From assembly GCF_017744255.1 (NCBI RefSeq), contig NZ_JAGHQP010000012.1:26678-90677 (forward strand): 64,000 nt of DNA, read 5' to 3'. Both the position numbers and the translations under genes were made by a program. The DNA comes from Brevundimonas sp. A19_0. GTDB taxonomy: Bacteria; Pseudomonadota; Alphaproteobacteria; Caulobacterales; Caulobacteraceae. Under the pieces are notes generated by a model. That model was not told the origin of the DNA, ran no database searches, and saw nothing but the letters and a program-made list of their open reading frames with translations. Of the stretch, positions 55,881 to 64,000 are shown piece after piece (the first letter of the stretch is position 1; each line of letters opens with the position of its first letter).

Positions 55881-56678
55881 GGCTGCGTCGCACGCCGACC
55901 GGGGTCGTCCCGGGGCTGTGCGCCCTCTTACTCGTGACCGGCTGTGCGCCCATCGGCGAAGGCGCGCGGTCGCATCCGATACCGGTTGCCTCCCCCGAGC
56001 CGGGATTCCTCACCCCCTCAGCCCTCGATGACCTCGCTGGCGGCCAGCGACCCGCCGCCGGCCCCACAGCTGCGGATGTCGCTGCCGATCGGGCGGTGTG
56101 GCTGCGGGAGGGGCAAACCCCCGGCTCCGACCGCTGGTACCTGGCCATCCGCCATGTCGAGCTGCGACCCGTCTTCGCGCCCCAGCATTTTGACTGTGCG
56201 CTCGGAACGCGGCTGGGCGATGCCGATACGCCCGCCGTCATCGAGTTGTTCACCCGCCTCAGTCGCGACGTAGAGGCCCTGTGGCAGCGCCTTCGCACCG
56301 CCCGTCCCCGCCCCATCGACCTCGGCACCGGCCGCACGGCCTGTGTCCGTCTGCCGGACGGCGATGCCGGTCATGGCTGGACCCCGTCGGGCGGGGCGGC
56401 TCTGGCGACCATCTGGGCCGAGGCCATGGCCGAGGTGGCCCCCGGGCAAGCCGACGCCCTTCGCGCGACCGGACGGCAGATGGGGCAAAGCCTGTCGATC
56501 TGCGGCCTCGCCTGGCCCCGGGACGTCGCGGCGGGGGAACGGCTGGGTCACAGCGTCTGGCAGGCGGTGCGCACCGATCCCGCCTATACCGACCTCATCC
56601 GGCGTGCCTCAGCCGAGATCGACCGGGCCCGGTTGGATCCGCTCGAAAACCCGGCCTGCGCGGCCGAGCGGCGCGCCC

Positions 56679-56695
<17 letters not shown>
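55862..56695 (+). CDS. Lipoprotein resembling class A acid phosphatase, catalytic residues lost
   Basis: The 277-residue protein has a lipobox LLVTGC (C28) and a C-terminal domain with the class A acid phosphatase frame: TPSGGAALATIW (171-186 region), LRATGRQMGQSLSICGLAWPRDVAAGERLG (200-229 region) and W141..RP149. The normal motif residues are changed: PSGH is PSGG, SR is SL, the GxHW His is Ala, and the motif 1 Lys is Trp. This points to a degenerate or binding-only relative. The GTG start at 55862 overlaps the preceding lipoprotein; the end overlaps convergent aguB by 17 bases. Confidence 0.72.
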
Positions 56696-57545
<850 letters not shown>

Positions 57546-57556
57546 GTGGCAGTACT

Positions 57557-57587
57557 TGGGTGAAGAGTGCTGGTGAGTAGTGAGTAG
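57557..57587 (+). repeat. Left arm of IVP cassette inverted repeat
   Basis: 31 bp, matches the reverse complement of 57989-58019 with three mismatches. The inner half has a short tandem GTGAGTAG/TGAGTAG. It starts 11 bases beyond the aguB ATG. Confidence 0.75.
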
Positions 57588-57603
57588 CTCGTCGGTGCGC
57601 GGG

Positions 57604-57978
57604 TCATCGCGCCTGCCTATCACGCAGAGACTGCATCAGGCCGGTCAGCATCCGTCCGACTTCAGCAATGTCCGCCATCAAATGCTCCAAAGTCCGTTCG
57701 TCAAGGTACCCCAGCCTGCCCGCCAGGATGAGCAGCGTCTCGACCTCGGCCATCGAACCACGAGCAATGCCGACGAACTGGATGAACTCTCCGGTGCTGC
57801 GCCTCCCTGCCCCTTCTGCGATGTTGGCGGGAACGGAAACAGCGGCCCTGCGAACCTGCGACACCAGCCCGTAAAGTTCGTGGTTCGGCCAATCGCGCGA
57901 GAGCCTGTAAACCGTTTCGACGAGATCCATGGAAATCTGCCAGACCTTCAGATCTCGATGACTGTGCGTCTCGCCCAA
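57604..57978 (-). CDS. S23/IVP-family four-helix-bundle protein
   Basis: About 124 residues from TTG 57978 (AGGGGG seven bases ahead); GTG 57999 inside the terminal repeat is an alternative giving 131. The family pattern is clear: HRDLKVWQISMDLVETVYRL, VSQVRRAAVSVPANIAEGAG and FIQFVGIARGSMAEVETLL. The family (PF05635, TIGR02436) comprises proteins encoded in intervening sequences of 23S rRNA and relatives of the Avd accessory protein of diversity-generating retroelements. Biochemical role not known; a nucleic-acid-binding homopentamer is likely by analogy to Avd. Confidence 0.85.
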   Translation of the reverse strand: MGETHSHRDLKVWQISMDLVETVYRLSRDWPNHELYGLVSQVRRAAVSVPANIAEGAGRRSTGEFIQFVGIARGSMAEVETLLILAGRLGYLDERTLEHLMADIAEVGRMLTGLMQSLRDRQAR

Positions 57979-57988
57979 GCTCCACCCC

Positions 57989-58019
57989 CTACTCACCACT
58001 CACTAGCACTTTTCACCCA
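57989..58019 (-). repeat. Right arm of IVP cassette inverted repeat
   Basis: 31 bp, inverted partner of 57557-57587; its reverse complement starts TGGGTGAAAAGTGCTAGTGA. It ends three bases before the aguA stop codon and overlaps the possible GTG start region of the IVP gene. Confidence 0.75.
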
Positions 58020-58022
58020 GCC

Positions 58023-59009
58023 TCACGCGGGTTCCTGCTGCGAAATGCAGTGGAACGAGCCCCCGCCGGTCAGAATGGCCAGCGACGGCAGGGCAATGAT
58101 CTCGCGGCCCGAGAATACGGTGGCGAGCGCACCGCAGGCGGCCCTCGCGGCCCCTTCGTCGCCATAGGTCGGAACGATGACGGCGCCGTTGGCGATCAGG
58201 AAATTCATGTGGCTGGCGGGGATGGGGTCGCCGTCCTCGTCCTCGATCCGGCCGGGGGAGGGAATACGGATGACCGTCAGGCCCTCGGCTGTGAGCGCGC
58301 GGGCGGCGGCGTCGTAGACATCGGCATTGGGGTCGTCCTCGCCCCAGCCGACCGGGCAGGCCACCATGCCCGGCCCGACGAACCGGGCCAGATTGTCGAC
58401 ATGGCCGTCGGTGTGATCGTTCAGCAAACCGTCCCCCAGCCAGACCACCCGCGTCGCGCCGAGCGCGTCCGACAGGGCCGCCTCGGCCTTCGCCTCGGTC
58501 CAGTCCGGATTGCGGTTGGGGTTCAGCACGCACTGGCGCGTCGTCAGGATCGTACCCCGGCCGTCATGATCCAGCGCCCCGCCCTCGATGATGAAATCGT
58601 GCCGGTCGAGCGGCGTGCCCGAGGCCTCGCCGATCTGCGTGGCGACCGTGTCGTCATGCTCCAGCTCATATTTGCCGCCCCAGCCGTTGAAGCGGAAGGC
58701 AGCCGCGCGCGCCGAGCCCTGACCGAAGATCGGGCCCGTGTCCCTCAGCCAGATGTCGCCGAACCGGCCCTCGACCACGGTCACGCCGTCCACGTCGGCA
58801 AAGCGCGCCCGGGCTTCGTCCAGGGCCTCGGCCTTGCCCACCATCAGCCGCACCAGCTCGCGCCCGGGACCAGCCAGCGCCCGCACCAGGGCCTCGACCT
58901 CGTCCTGGGCCGCCGGCAGGTCGTCTTCCCACAGCTCGGCATGGCTGGGCCAGCCGACCCACATCGCGCGATGCGGCGTCCATTCGGCGGGCACAGGGAA
59001 AACGCTCAT
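58023..59009 (-). CDS. aguA: Agmatine deiminase
   Basis: The 328-residue protein from ATG 59009 has the guanidino-modifying fold with GRFGDIWLRDTGPIF, DHTDGHVDNLARFV (catalytic His) and the C-terminal nucleophile Cys in GGGSFHCISQQEP. It converts agmatine to N-carbamoylputrescine. AAGGA lies nine bases ahead of 59009. Upstream the hairpin region and the TonB-receptor terminator separate it from the preceding gene. aguA and aguB were probably adjacent before the cassette entered; that is inference. Confidence 0.93.
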   Translation of the reverse strand: MSVFPVPAEWTPHRAMWVGWPSHAELWEDDLPAAQDEVEALVRALAGPGRELVRLMVGKAEALDEARARFADVDGVTVVEGRFGDIWLRDTGPIFGQGSARAAAFRFNGWGGKYELEHDDTVATQIGEASGTPLDRHDFIIEGGALDHDGRGTILTTRQCVLNPNRNPDWTEAKAEAALSDALGATRVVWLGDGLLNDHTDGHVDNLARFVGPGMVACPVGWGEDDPNADVYDAAARALTAEGLTVIRIPSPGRIEDEDGDPIPASHMNFLIANGAVIVPTYGDEGAARAACGALATVFSGREIIALPSLAILTGGGSFHCISQQEPA

Positions 59010-59059
59010 GCGGGGATCATCCTTCATCGCGGCGGGCTGCACCAGATAGGCATGAACCG

Positions 59060-59106
59060 CTTCCCCCTCAAGCAGCGAGCGACCCCGTCGCGAGCGCTGG
59101 GGGAAG
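59060..59106. repeat. Palindromic hairpin and short direct repeat upstream of aguA
   Basis: CTTCCCCC (59060-59067) pairs with GGGGGAAG (59099-59106), with inner CAGCG/CGCTG and CGAC/GTCG pairs. In addition CCCTCAAGCAGCGAG occurs at 59065-59079 and 59113-59127. It looks like a REP-type element in the aguA leader or promoter zone. Confidence 0.5.
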
Positions 59107-59151
59107 TATACGCCCTCAAGCAGCGAGGCCCCGCGGGCCGAGCGGTAGGGC

Positions 59152-59187
59152 AAAAAAGAAAAAGGGCGGACCGTTTCCGGCCCGCCC
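59152..59187 (-). terminator. Intrinsic terminator of TonB-receptor gene
   Basis: On the minus strand GGGCGG(G/T)CCG pairs with its complement around 59164-59187 (one mismatch), followed by a T-rich run (complement of 59152-59163, AAAAAAGAAAAA). It lies 26 bases past the receptor stop and separates it from aguA. Confidence 0.75.
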
Positions 59188-59212
59188 CTGATCTTCAGTC
59201 TGTGGCTACGGC

Positions 59213-62200
59213 TTAGAAGCTGTAGCGCAGGCCGACGCGGACTTCCCACAGCGAGGCATCCGTCACACGCGATTGACCGGCGGGCTGGATGTACTCCTGG
59301 AAGATGTACTGGCCGGAGGCGTTGCGGTCGACATCAACCACACCCTGGGCCAGCGGGAAGGAGGCTTCACGCAGGATGCCCCATTCGTCGTTCAGCAGGT
59401 TGCCGAGGTTCTCAACCACGATGAAGGCCGCGGTGCGGTGACCCTCCATCAGGCCCGGCAGCTCCTGTTCGATCCGCAGGTCGAACTTGCTCCACCAGCC
59501 GCTCTGGACGGCGTTACGGGGCATGGTCGAGCCCGCGTACTTGCCGAGGCCATTGGCGTCGATGAAGTTGAAGAAGGCGGCCTGGTCGAAGCCCGGCTGG
59601 AACACCACGTTCGGATCCGACGGACCGGTCGGGATGTACAGCAGGTGGCGGAAGTCGACGCTGTCACCGAACACGTCACCGTCATCGCTGGCGAAGACGA
59701 AGCTGTACGGACGACCTTCGTTGGCGCGGCCGAACAGGGTGAAGCGGGTCGCGTAGTCGCCGAAGATCTCGCGCTCATAGTTGAGCTGCAGGGTGATGCG
59801 GTGCGGGATTTCGTAGTTCGACTTGGCCGTATCCGGGTTGTTCGGATCGAACACCGCAACGTTGGCGAAGTTCGAGAAGGCCACCGACGAGGTCATCGGG
59901 TTGACGTCCTCGGCCTGGGTGTAGGCGTAGCCGAGGGTCCAGTCGAAGCCCCAGTCATACGACTGGGTCAGGCTGGCCGAGACCACCGTCTGCGATCCGC
60001 CGTCCGTGTTGGTCAGCAGGAAGTCGTTGTTGAACGAGCGGCTGGCGCAGGCGGCCGAAGCCGGGTCGACGGCGCAATCGGGGTCGCTGCGGTCGATGGC
60101 ACGGTACACCGGACGGCCGTCGGCCATGGTGTCGATCTGCTCAAGGGTCAGGTCCTTGATGATCGCCGCATCGTTGGTGGTCGAGTGCAGCACGTCCACG
60201 TCGAGGCGGACGCCTTCACCCAGGAACGCATTGTCGAACCAGTAGGTCGCGCCCAGGGCGAACTTCCACGACGACGGCAGGTCGAAGTCGGGATCCAGGG
60301 CGTTGGTCGCGACGTTCGGCGAGCCCGAGGTCACGTCCGCGATCAGGACATCCGGGATATCGAACAGCGGCGTGCCGCTGGTGCCGGTGAAGACGTTGAT
60401 GTTGCGACGGTTGACCTGGATGTTGGTGATGCCGTCGTTCGAATAGTTGTTCGACAGCCAGACGTTGGGGTTGCCGCCCGAATAGAGGCCGAAACCACCG
60501 CGGAACTGCAGGTTTTCGTCGAAGTCGTAGCGGAAGCCGAAGCGCGGCTGCAGCAGACCCTTGCCGTCCAGGGTGGCCGTGTTGGCAAAGCCGTTACGGG
60601 CCACGAAGTTCGGGTTCAGGATCGGCTCATCGTCCGAACCGTACCAGTCATAGCGCAGGCCGAAGGTGACGGTCAGGTCGTTCGAGACGACCCATTCGTC
60701 CTGGGCGTACGCCGTGTTGGTGGCGTAGGCGAAGCTGGCCGCCGCATCGTTCGGGTCCAGCGAGGCCGCGTTGCCGTAATAGACGCGCGAGGCCAGGCCG
60801 TTGCGGAAGTCGTTGATGCTGTTGAAGCGGAACTCGCCCTGCACGTGCTGGACGAACAGGTTGAACACGTCCAGCTCTTCACGCTCGTAGCCGAAGGTGA
60901 ACTGGTGGTCGCCCATCCGGTAGGCGCCGCCCAGCTTGTAGCTCATGGTTTCGTAGCTGAGCACGTTGGCGTGACGCGAGTCGTCGGCACCGAGGTAGAC
61001 GATGGCGCGCGAGGCGTTGCCGTCGTTGTCGTGGTCGAACGAGGTGTTGATCTGGATTTCACCGACATCCAGGCCACCTTGCGGGATCTGGCGGTTGTCC
61101 AGGGTCGAATAGGCGACGCGGAACTCGGTCGAGAAGTTGTCGGTCCAGTCCGAGAAGACCTGCAGGACGTAGGCGTTCAGTTCGGCGCCGCGCTCATAGA
61201 GGTGGCCCGAGAACTCGAACTCATCCGAGTCACCGTCCGACTCCGTGATGTTGAAGCCGTCGTTGTAGTTATAGGTGAAGGCCGCGCGGTGCTGGTCGGA
61301 AATGTTCCAGTCCAGCTTGATCAGCAGCTTTTCGTCCTCGTTCGGCTGCGGGGTCGGCACGCCGCCCGGGTCGAAGCCGTAAACGGTACGGGCGATGTCA
61401 AGGATTTCGTCGTACTGGGCTTGCGAGAAGCCCTGCACTTCGGCGCCGCCGGCACCGGCCGGAGCGCGGTCGAAGAAGTTCACGCCGTCCAGCTTTTCAT
61501 AGGCGGCGAAGAAGAACAGGCGATCCGGGATGATCGGTCCGCCGACGTTGACGCCCCAGCGGGTCTCCTCGAACACGCCCAGGTCAACCGAGCGACCTTC
61601 CAGGTCGGCACCGGTCAGCTCGTTGTCGCTGTAGTCGTAGAAGAAGCCGCCCGACAGGCTGTTGCCGCCCGACTTGGTGACCGCGTTGATGTTACAGGCG
61701 GTGAAGTTGCCGTATTCGACGTCGAACGGGGCCAGTTCGACAGCGACTTGCTGGATGGCGTCATACGAGAAGGGCATGCGCTCGGTCGGGTAGCCCGACG
61801 AGTTCAGGCCGAAGTTGTCGTTCAGGCGAACGCCGTCGACGGTCAGGCTGTTGAAGCGCGGGTTGGCGCCGCCGCACTGCACGGCGTCGACGAAGGCTTC
61901 GTCGACGTAGACGCGCGGGTCGATGGCGATCACGTCGCGGATGTCGCGGTTGATGGCCGGAGCGTTCTGCAGGTCTTCAGCGGTGAAGACGGCGTTCGGG
62001 CCGATGGCGGTCTGCACGACGCCGCCGGCGGTGCCCATGACGACCACTTCGTCCAGGACGGTCGAACCGTCCGAGATGTAGACGTCGGCGACAGAGGCGT
62101 CACCGATGCCGATGTTGGCGATCTCGCGGGTGCCCGACAGGCCGGCCGCATCGACCGAAACCATGTACGGACCACCGACGCGCAGGCCGCGGGTGCTGTA

Positions 62201-62404
62201 CTGGCCGTTCGGGCCGGTGACGGCGACCGAACGGGTGCCCGAGGGGACGTGGGTCACGGTGACCGTGGCGTTGGCCACGGGCGAACCGGCGTCGTCCATC
62301 ACGGTGCCGCGCAGGGCGCCGGTTGTTTCCTGGGCATGAACCGCGGTGGCCGCGGTCATCATGAGTACGGCGACCGAGGCGCCGTAAGCGAATTTCTTCA
62401 GCAT
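59213..62404 (-). CDS. TonB-dependent receptor with carboxypeptidase-regulatory-like domain
   Basis: The 1063-residue outer-membrane protein has a signal peptide (MLKKFAYGASVAVLMMTAAT, cleavage after HAQ), a CarboxypepD_reg-like domain (about 28-110, TGALRGTVMDDAGSPVANAT), a TonB-box-like EVVVMGTAG region, a plug and a long barrel ending LRYSF. This is the Oar-like large receptor class. A Pho box with a third half-site lies 106-134 bases upstream, so phosphate starvation probably induces it; substrate may be a phosphorus-containing compound (inference). Confidence 0.9.
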   Translation of the reverse strand: MLKKFAYGASVAVLMMTAATAVHAQETTGALRGTVMDDAGSPVANATVTVTHVPSGTRSVAVTGPNGQYSTRGLRVGGPYMVSVDAAGLSGTREIANIGIGDASVADVYISDGSTVLDEVVVMGTAGGVVQTAIGPNAVFTAEDLQNAPAINRDIRDVIAIDPRVYVDEAFVDAVQCGGANPRFNSLTVDGVRLNDNFGLNSSGYPTERMPFSYDAIQQVAVELAPFDVEYGNFTACNINAVTKSGGNSLSGGFFYDYSDNELTGADLEGRSVDLGVFEETRWGVNVGGPIIPDRLFFFAAYEKLDGVNFFDRAPAGAGGAEVQGFSQAQYDEILDIARTVYGFDPGGVPTPQPNEDEKLLIKLDWNISDQHRAAFTYNYNDGFNITESDGDSDEFEFSGHLYERGAELNAYVLQVFSDWTDNFSTEFRVAYSTLDNRQIPQGGLDVGEIQINTSFDHDNDGNASRAIVYLGADDSRHANVLSYETMSYKLGGAYRMGDHQFTFGYEREELDVFNLFVQHVQGEFRFNSINDFRNGLASRVYYGNAASLDPNDAAASFAYATNTAYAQDEWVVSNDLTVTFGLRYDWYGSDDEPILNPNFVARNGFANTATLDGKGLLQPRFGFRYDFDENLQFRGGFGLYSGGNPNVWLSNNYSNDGITNIQVNRRNINVFTGTSGTPLFDIPDVLIADVTSGSPNVATNALDPDFDLPSSWKFALGATYWFDNAFLGEGVRLDVDVLHSTTNDAAIIKDLTLEQIDTMADGRPVYRAIDRSDPDCAVDPASAACASRSFNNDFLLTNTDGGSQTVVSASLTQSYDWGFDWTLGYAYTQAEDVNPMTSSVAFSNFANVAVFDPNNPDTAKSNYEIPHRITLQLNYEREIFGDYATRFTLFGRANEGRPYSFVFASDDGDVFGDSVDFRHLLYIPTGPSDPNVVFQPGFDQAAFFNFIDANGLGKYAGSTMPRNAVQSGWWSKFDLRIEQELPGLMEGHRTAAFIVVENLGNLLNDEWGILREASFPLAQGVVDVDRNASGQYIFQEYIQPAGQSRVTDASLWEVRVGLRYSF

Positions 62405-62509
62405 GTCTTGCGTATCCCCGCTGACTCGCCACGGAACGGCCCGGAATTGGGCACACGCGCGACGAAAGATGACAGTGGGCTCCCTCTAGGCCGGGGATGG
62501 GAAGCTCCG

Positions 62510-62538
62510 ACGACAATAAGATGACAGTGATATGACAG
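62510..62538 (-). promoter_or_regulatory. Pho box with three PhoB half-sites
   Basis: On the minus strand CTGTCAT occurs at 62532-62538 and 62521-62527 with four bases between, the canonical 18-bp Pho box. A weaker copy at 62510-62516 (5 of 7) continues the 11-bp phasing. One more exact CTGTCAT is at 62469-62475. Located upstream of the TonB receptor start at 62404. Confidence 0.72.
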
Positions 62539-62581
62539 CGCCCGAAGGGTGGCCCGGGGGCCACACTCCGGCTCTCGCGCC

Positions 62582-63826
62582 TCAGTCTCCGCTGGCTGAC
62601 CTGGCCATCACCGAGGCGATGGCCTCCGCCGTCGGGCGTCGAACGCACGGCCCATGAAAGCCGCCATTTATCTGGGTGTTGGCAATGACCCAGGTTCTGA
62701 AGCGGGCAAACAGATCCGCATCCGGCGGCGTCTGGTCCGTCCAGAAGGCCTCGAGCGGGCGGGGATCCGTCAGACCCACCATGTCGAAAAAGGCACGGCC
62801 CAGCACCTTGACCGGCGTGCCGAAGCCGAGCGCCGAGAGCGCGGCACTGGAATTATTCACGACCAGCCCCCGCGAGGCCCGGCACAGTTCGGCCAGACTT
62901 CCGCCATCCAGGGGGTGGACCCGGTCGGCCACGCCCCGCACGCGGGCCATGCTGTGCGTCACCCGCTCCAGGTCGACGACGCCAGCGTCGAGCGGATGGC
63001 CCTTCACCACCAGATGCAGGTCCTCCGGCGCATGGTCGGCGAAGCTGTCCAGCACCGCGCCGAGAAACGTCCTGTTGTCCCTGAGGTCGGAGTGCCGGAC
63101 CAGTTGGCTGTCCCCGTCCCTCTGCAGGCAGACCAGAATGAAAGGCGTCCGATCGTCGAGCAGGCGCTGGACCCTGCGGCGGGGCGGCAGGCGCCGGACT
63201 TTGGCCGCCCGGCTCACATGGCCGATGGCCTGCCGCCAGGGGGGCGGGTCGTACTCCGGGCGAAAGTGCGGAAAGAAGGGGCGCCCGATCAGCTCCAGCA
63301 CATAGTATCGGCTGATATGAAAGACATGCCAGGGCAGGATGCGGCCGACCGGTACAGGCTGCGGCTCGACAGCCACGACCGACGCGAAGGCGTCGGCATC
63401 CCTCGGGACCGAGCTTTCGGCATTCACGCCGTGGCGCTCCAGGGTGATCCAGTCCGGGCGGAAATAGCCGTTCTCCAGCAGCCAGATGCCCAGCCCCTGC
63501 GCACGGGCTTCGGCCAGCACCGTCCGGGCGTGGGGACTGGTGTCGCCGAAGACGATCACATCGGTGAAGGCCTGGAGATCCTGCGGCAAGGTGTGTCGAA
63601 AGGCGTCCAGGGACCCGTGATGACGGCGTCCCCGACGTCCTTTCCAGTCCCAAAGGTCGCCCAGATTGAGGATCAGCCGCTCAACCTCGCCGCCCCGGTC
63701 CTCCAGGGCCCCCGCCAGATCGCATGAAAAGGGGCCGTACGGCGCGCCCGCGATCAGGAAGCGGCGTCCCGCGAGGGATGTGGCATCCGCCGGTAGCGCG
63801 GCTGAAGGGATGAATTCACGGGACAC
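62582..63826 (-). CDS. KpsS-like capsule polysaccharide protein
   Basis: The 414-residue protein resembles the capsular polysaccharide export/modification family KpsS/LipB: RRFLIAGAPYGPFSCDLAGAL at the N-terminus, VIVFGDTSPHA, WLLENGYFRPDWITLE, HLVVKGHPLDAG and NNSSAALSALGFGTPVKVLG. Members attach or handle the Kdo linker at the base of capsule chains. The remainder of a capsule cluster is not visible. Start taken as the ATG at 63826. Confidence 0.8.
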   Translation of the reverse strand: MSREFIPSAALPADATSLAGRRFLIAGAPYGPFSCDLAGALEDRGGEVERLILNLGDLWDWKGRRGRRHHGSLDAFRHTLPQDLQAFTDVIVFGDTSPHARTVLAEARAQGLGIWLLENGYFRPDWITLERHGVNAESSVPRDADAFASVVAVEPQPVPVGRILPWHVFHISRYYVLELIGRPFFPHFRPEYDPPPWRQAIGHVSRAAKVRRLPPRRRVQRLLDDRTPFILVCLQRDGDSQLVRHSDLRDNRTFLGAVLDSFADHAPEDLHLVVKGHPLDAGVVDLERVTHSMARVRGVADRVHPLDGGSLAELCRASRGLVVNNSSAALSALGFGTPVKVLGRAFFDMVGLTDPRPLEAFWTDQTPPDADLFARFRTWVIANTQINGGFHGPCVRRPTAEAIASVMARSASGD

Positions 63827-63882
63827 GGCCTTCCCTTCCCCCGCTCCGCCGCAACTGTCCAGTGCCCACCCCTCAAAAGCGA

Positions 63883-63913
63883 CACCCCCGCCGTGGAGAC
63901 CACGACGGGGGTG
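63883..63913 (-). terminator. Hairpin, probable terminator of a gene right of the window
   Basis: CACCCCCGCCGTG (63883-63895) and CACGACGGGGGTG (63901-63913) form a 13-bp stem with one mismatch. On the minus strand TTTT follows. The region 63827-64000 holds no recognisable gene. Confidence 0.5.
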
Positions 63914-64000
63914 CGAAGGCGTTGTCCGCCTGAGGGTTTCCGGGGGTCCGGTCTCTCGCGGGGAGAGGCCGGACCGGTCCGGAAGCCGGATCAGGAAGGA

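Larger units (their letters stand above)
57557..58019 (-). mobile_element. IVP-type four-helix-bundle cassette with 31-bp inverted termini
   Basis: The left arm (57557-57587) and the right arm (57989-58019, reverse complement) share 28 of 31 bases; both read TGGGTGAARAGTGCTRGTGA and end GTAG. The mismatches are at arm positions 9, 16 and 23. The arms enclose one gene for an S23/IVP-family protein. No transposase gene and no flanking target duplication is seen. It lies in the aguA-aguB gap, right after the aguA stop (58023). The architecture recalls a non-autonomous element or an IVS-like RNA insert. Confidence 0.6.

Overview
The window looks like the chromosome of a GC-rich alphaproteobacterium of the order Caulobacterales, most likely Brevundimonas or a close relative. 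This is judged from gene content and order, not from a database search. The evidence is a chemotaxis operon in the Caulobacter order (mcp, STAS gene, cheY, cheA, cheW, cheR, cheB, cheY, cheD), a DivL-type kinase with tyrosine in place of the phospho-accepting histidine, an rpsT-dnaA-dnaN-recF-gyrB cluster, GANTC (CcrM-type) sites near dnaA, and a CtrA-like TTAACCAT site. No rRNA, tRNA or CRISPR array was seen.

Layout. 1-9.3 kb: tightly overlapped chemotaxis operon on the minus strand with a TorF-type porin at its head. 9.6-13.5 kb: FixJ-like response regulator and a large MASE1/PAS hybrid kinase. 13.5-22.7 kb: gyrB, recF, dnaN, dnaA and rpsT, all minus, interrupted by one opposite-strand membrane-protein gene of unknown function (17.3-19.2 kb). 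22.8-30.7 kb: enoyl-CoA hydratase, a small membrane protein, mutM, a membrane LytTR regulator followed by a four-copy direct-repeat array, a PAP2 phosphatase overlapping an ArnT-like glycosyltransferase, and an OPT transporter. 30.8-40.5 kb: typA, a GlsB-type protein, an XRE regulator, hisN, asd-rarD, zapE, a YbjN-like protein, mdh, a HIT protein and a secreted hypothetical. 40.7-45.6 kb: sdhCDAB, ferredoxin, a P-loop kinase and a PilZ protein. 45.6-49.4 kb: HAD phosphatase, divL and a small metallopeptidase. 49.6-52.3 kb: DUF2141 protein, carotenoid oxygenase and a second LytTR regulator. 52.5-59.0 kb: polyamine region with an ornithine-type decarboxylase, a deoxyhypusine-synthase-like protein (probably homospermidine-forming), small secreted or lipoproteins, aguB and aguA. 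59.2-64 kb: a TonB-dependent receptor behind a Pho box, and a KpsS-like capsule gene.

The most unusual structure is a 463-bp cassette at 57557-58019, between aguA and aguB. It has 31-bp inverted termini (28/31 matching) around a single gene for an S23/IVP-type four-helix-bundle protein. Such genes are classically found in intervening sequences of 23S rRNA. Here one sits in the gap of a metabolic operon, in the operon's own orientation, starting three bases past the aguA stop codon and ending 11 bases before the aguB start. Other points worth following are the LytTR-linked repeat array with 20-21 bp phasing, the triple PhoB half-site upstream of the TonB receptor, a lipoprotein resembling class A acid phosphatase with its catalytic residues replaced, the foreign-looking gene inside the replication cluster, and DnaA boxes between dnaA and dnaN.
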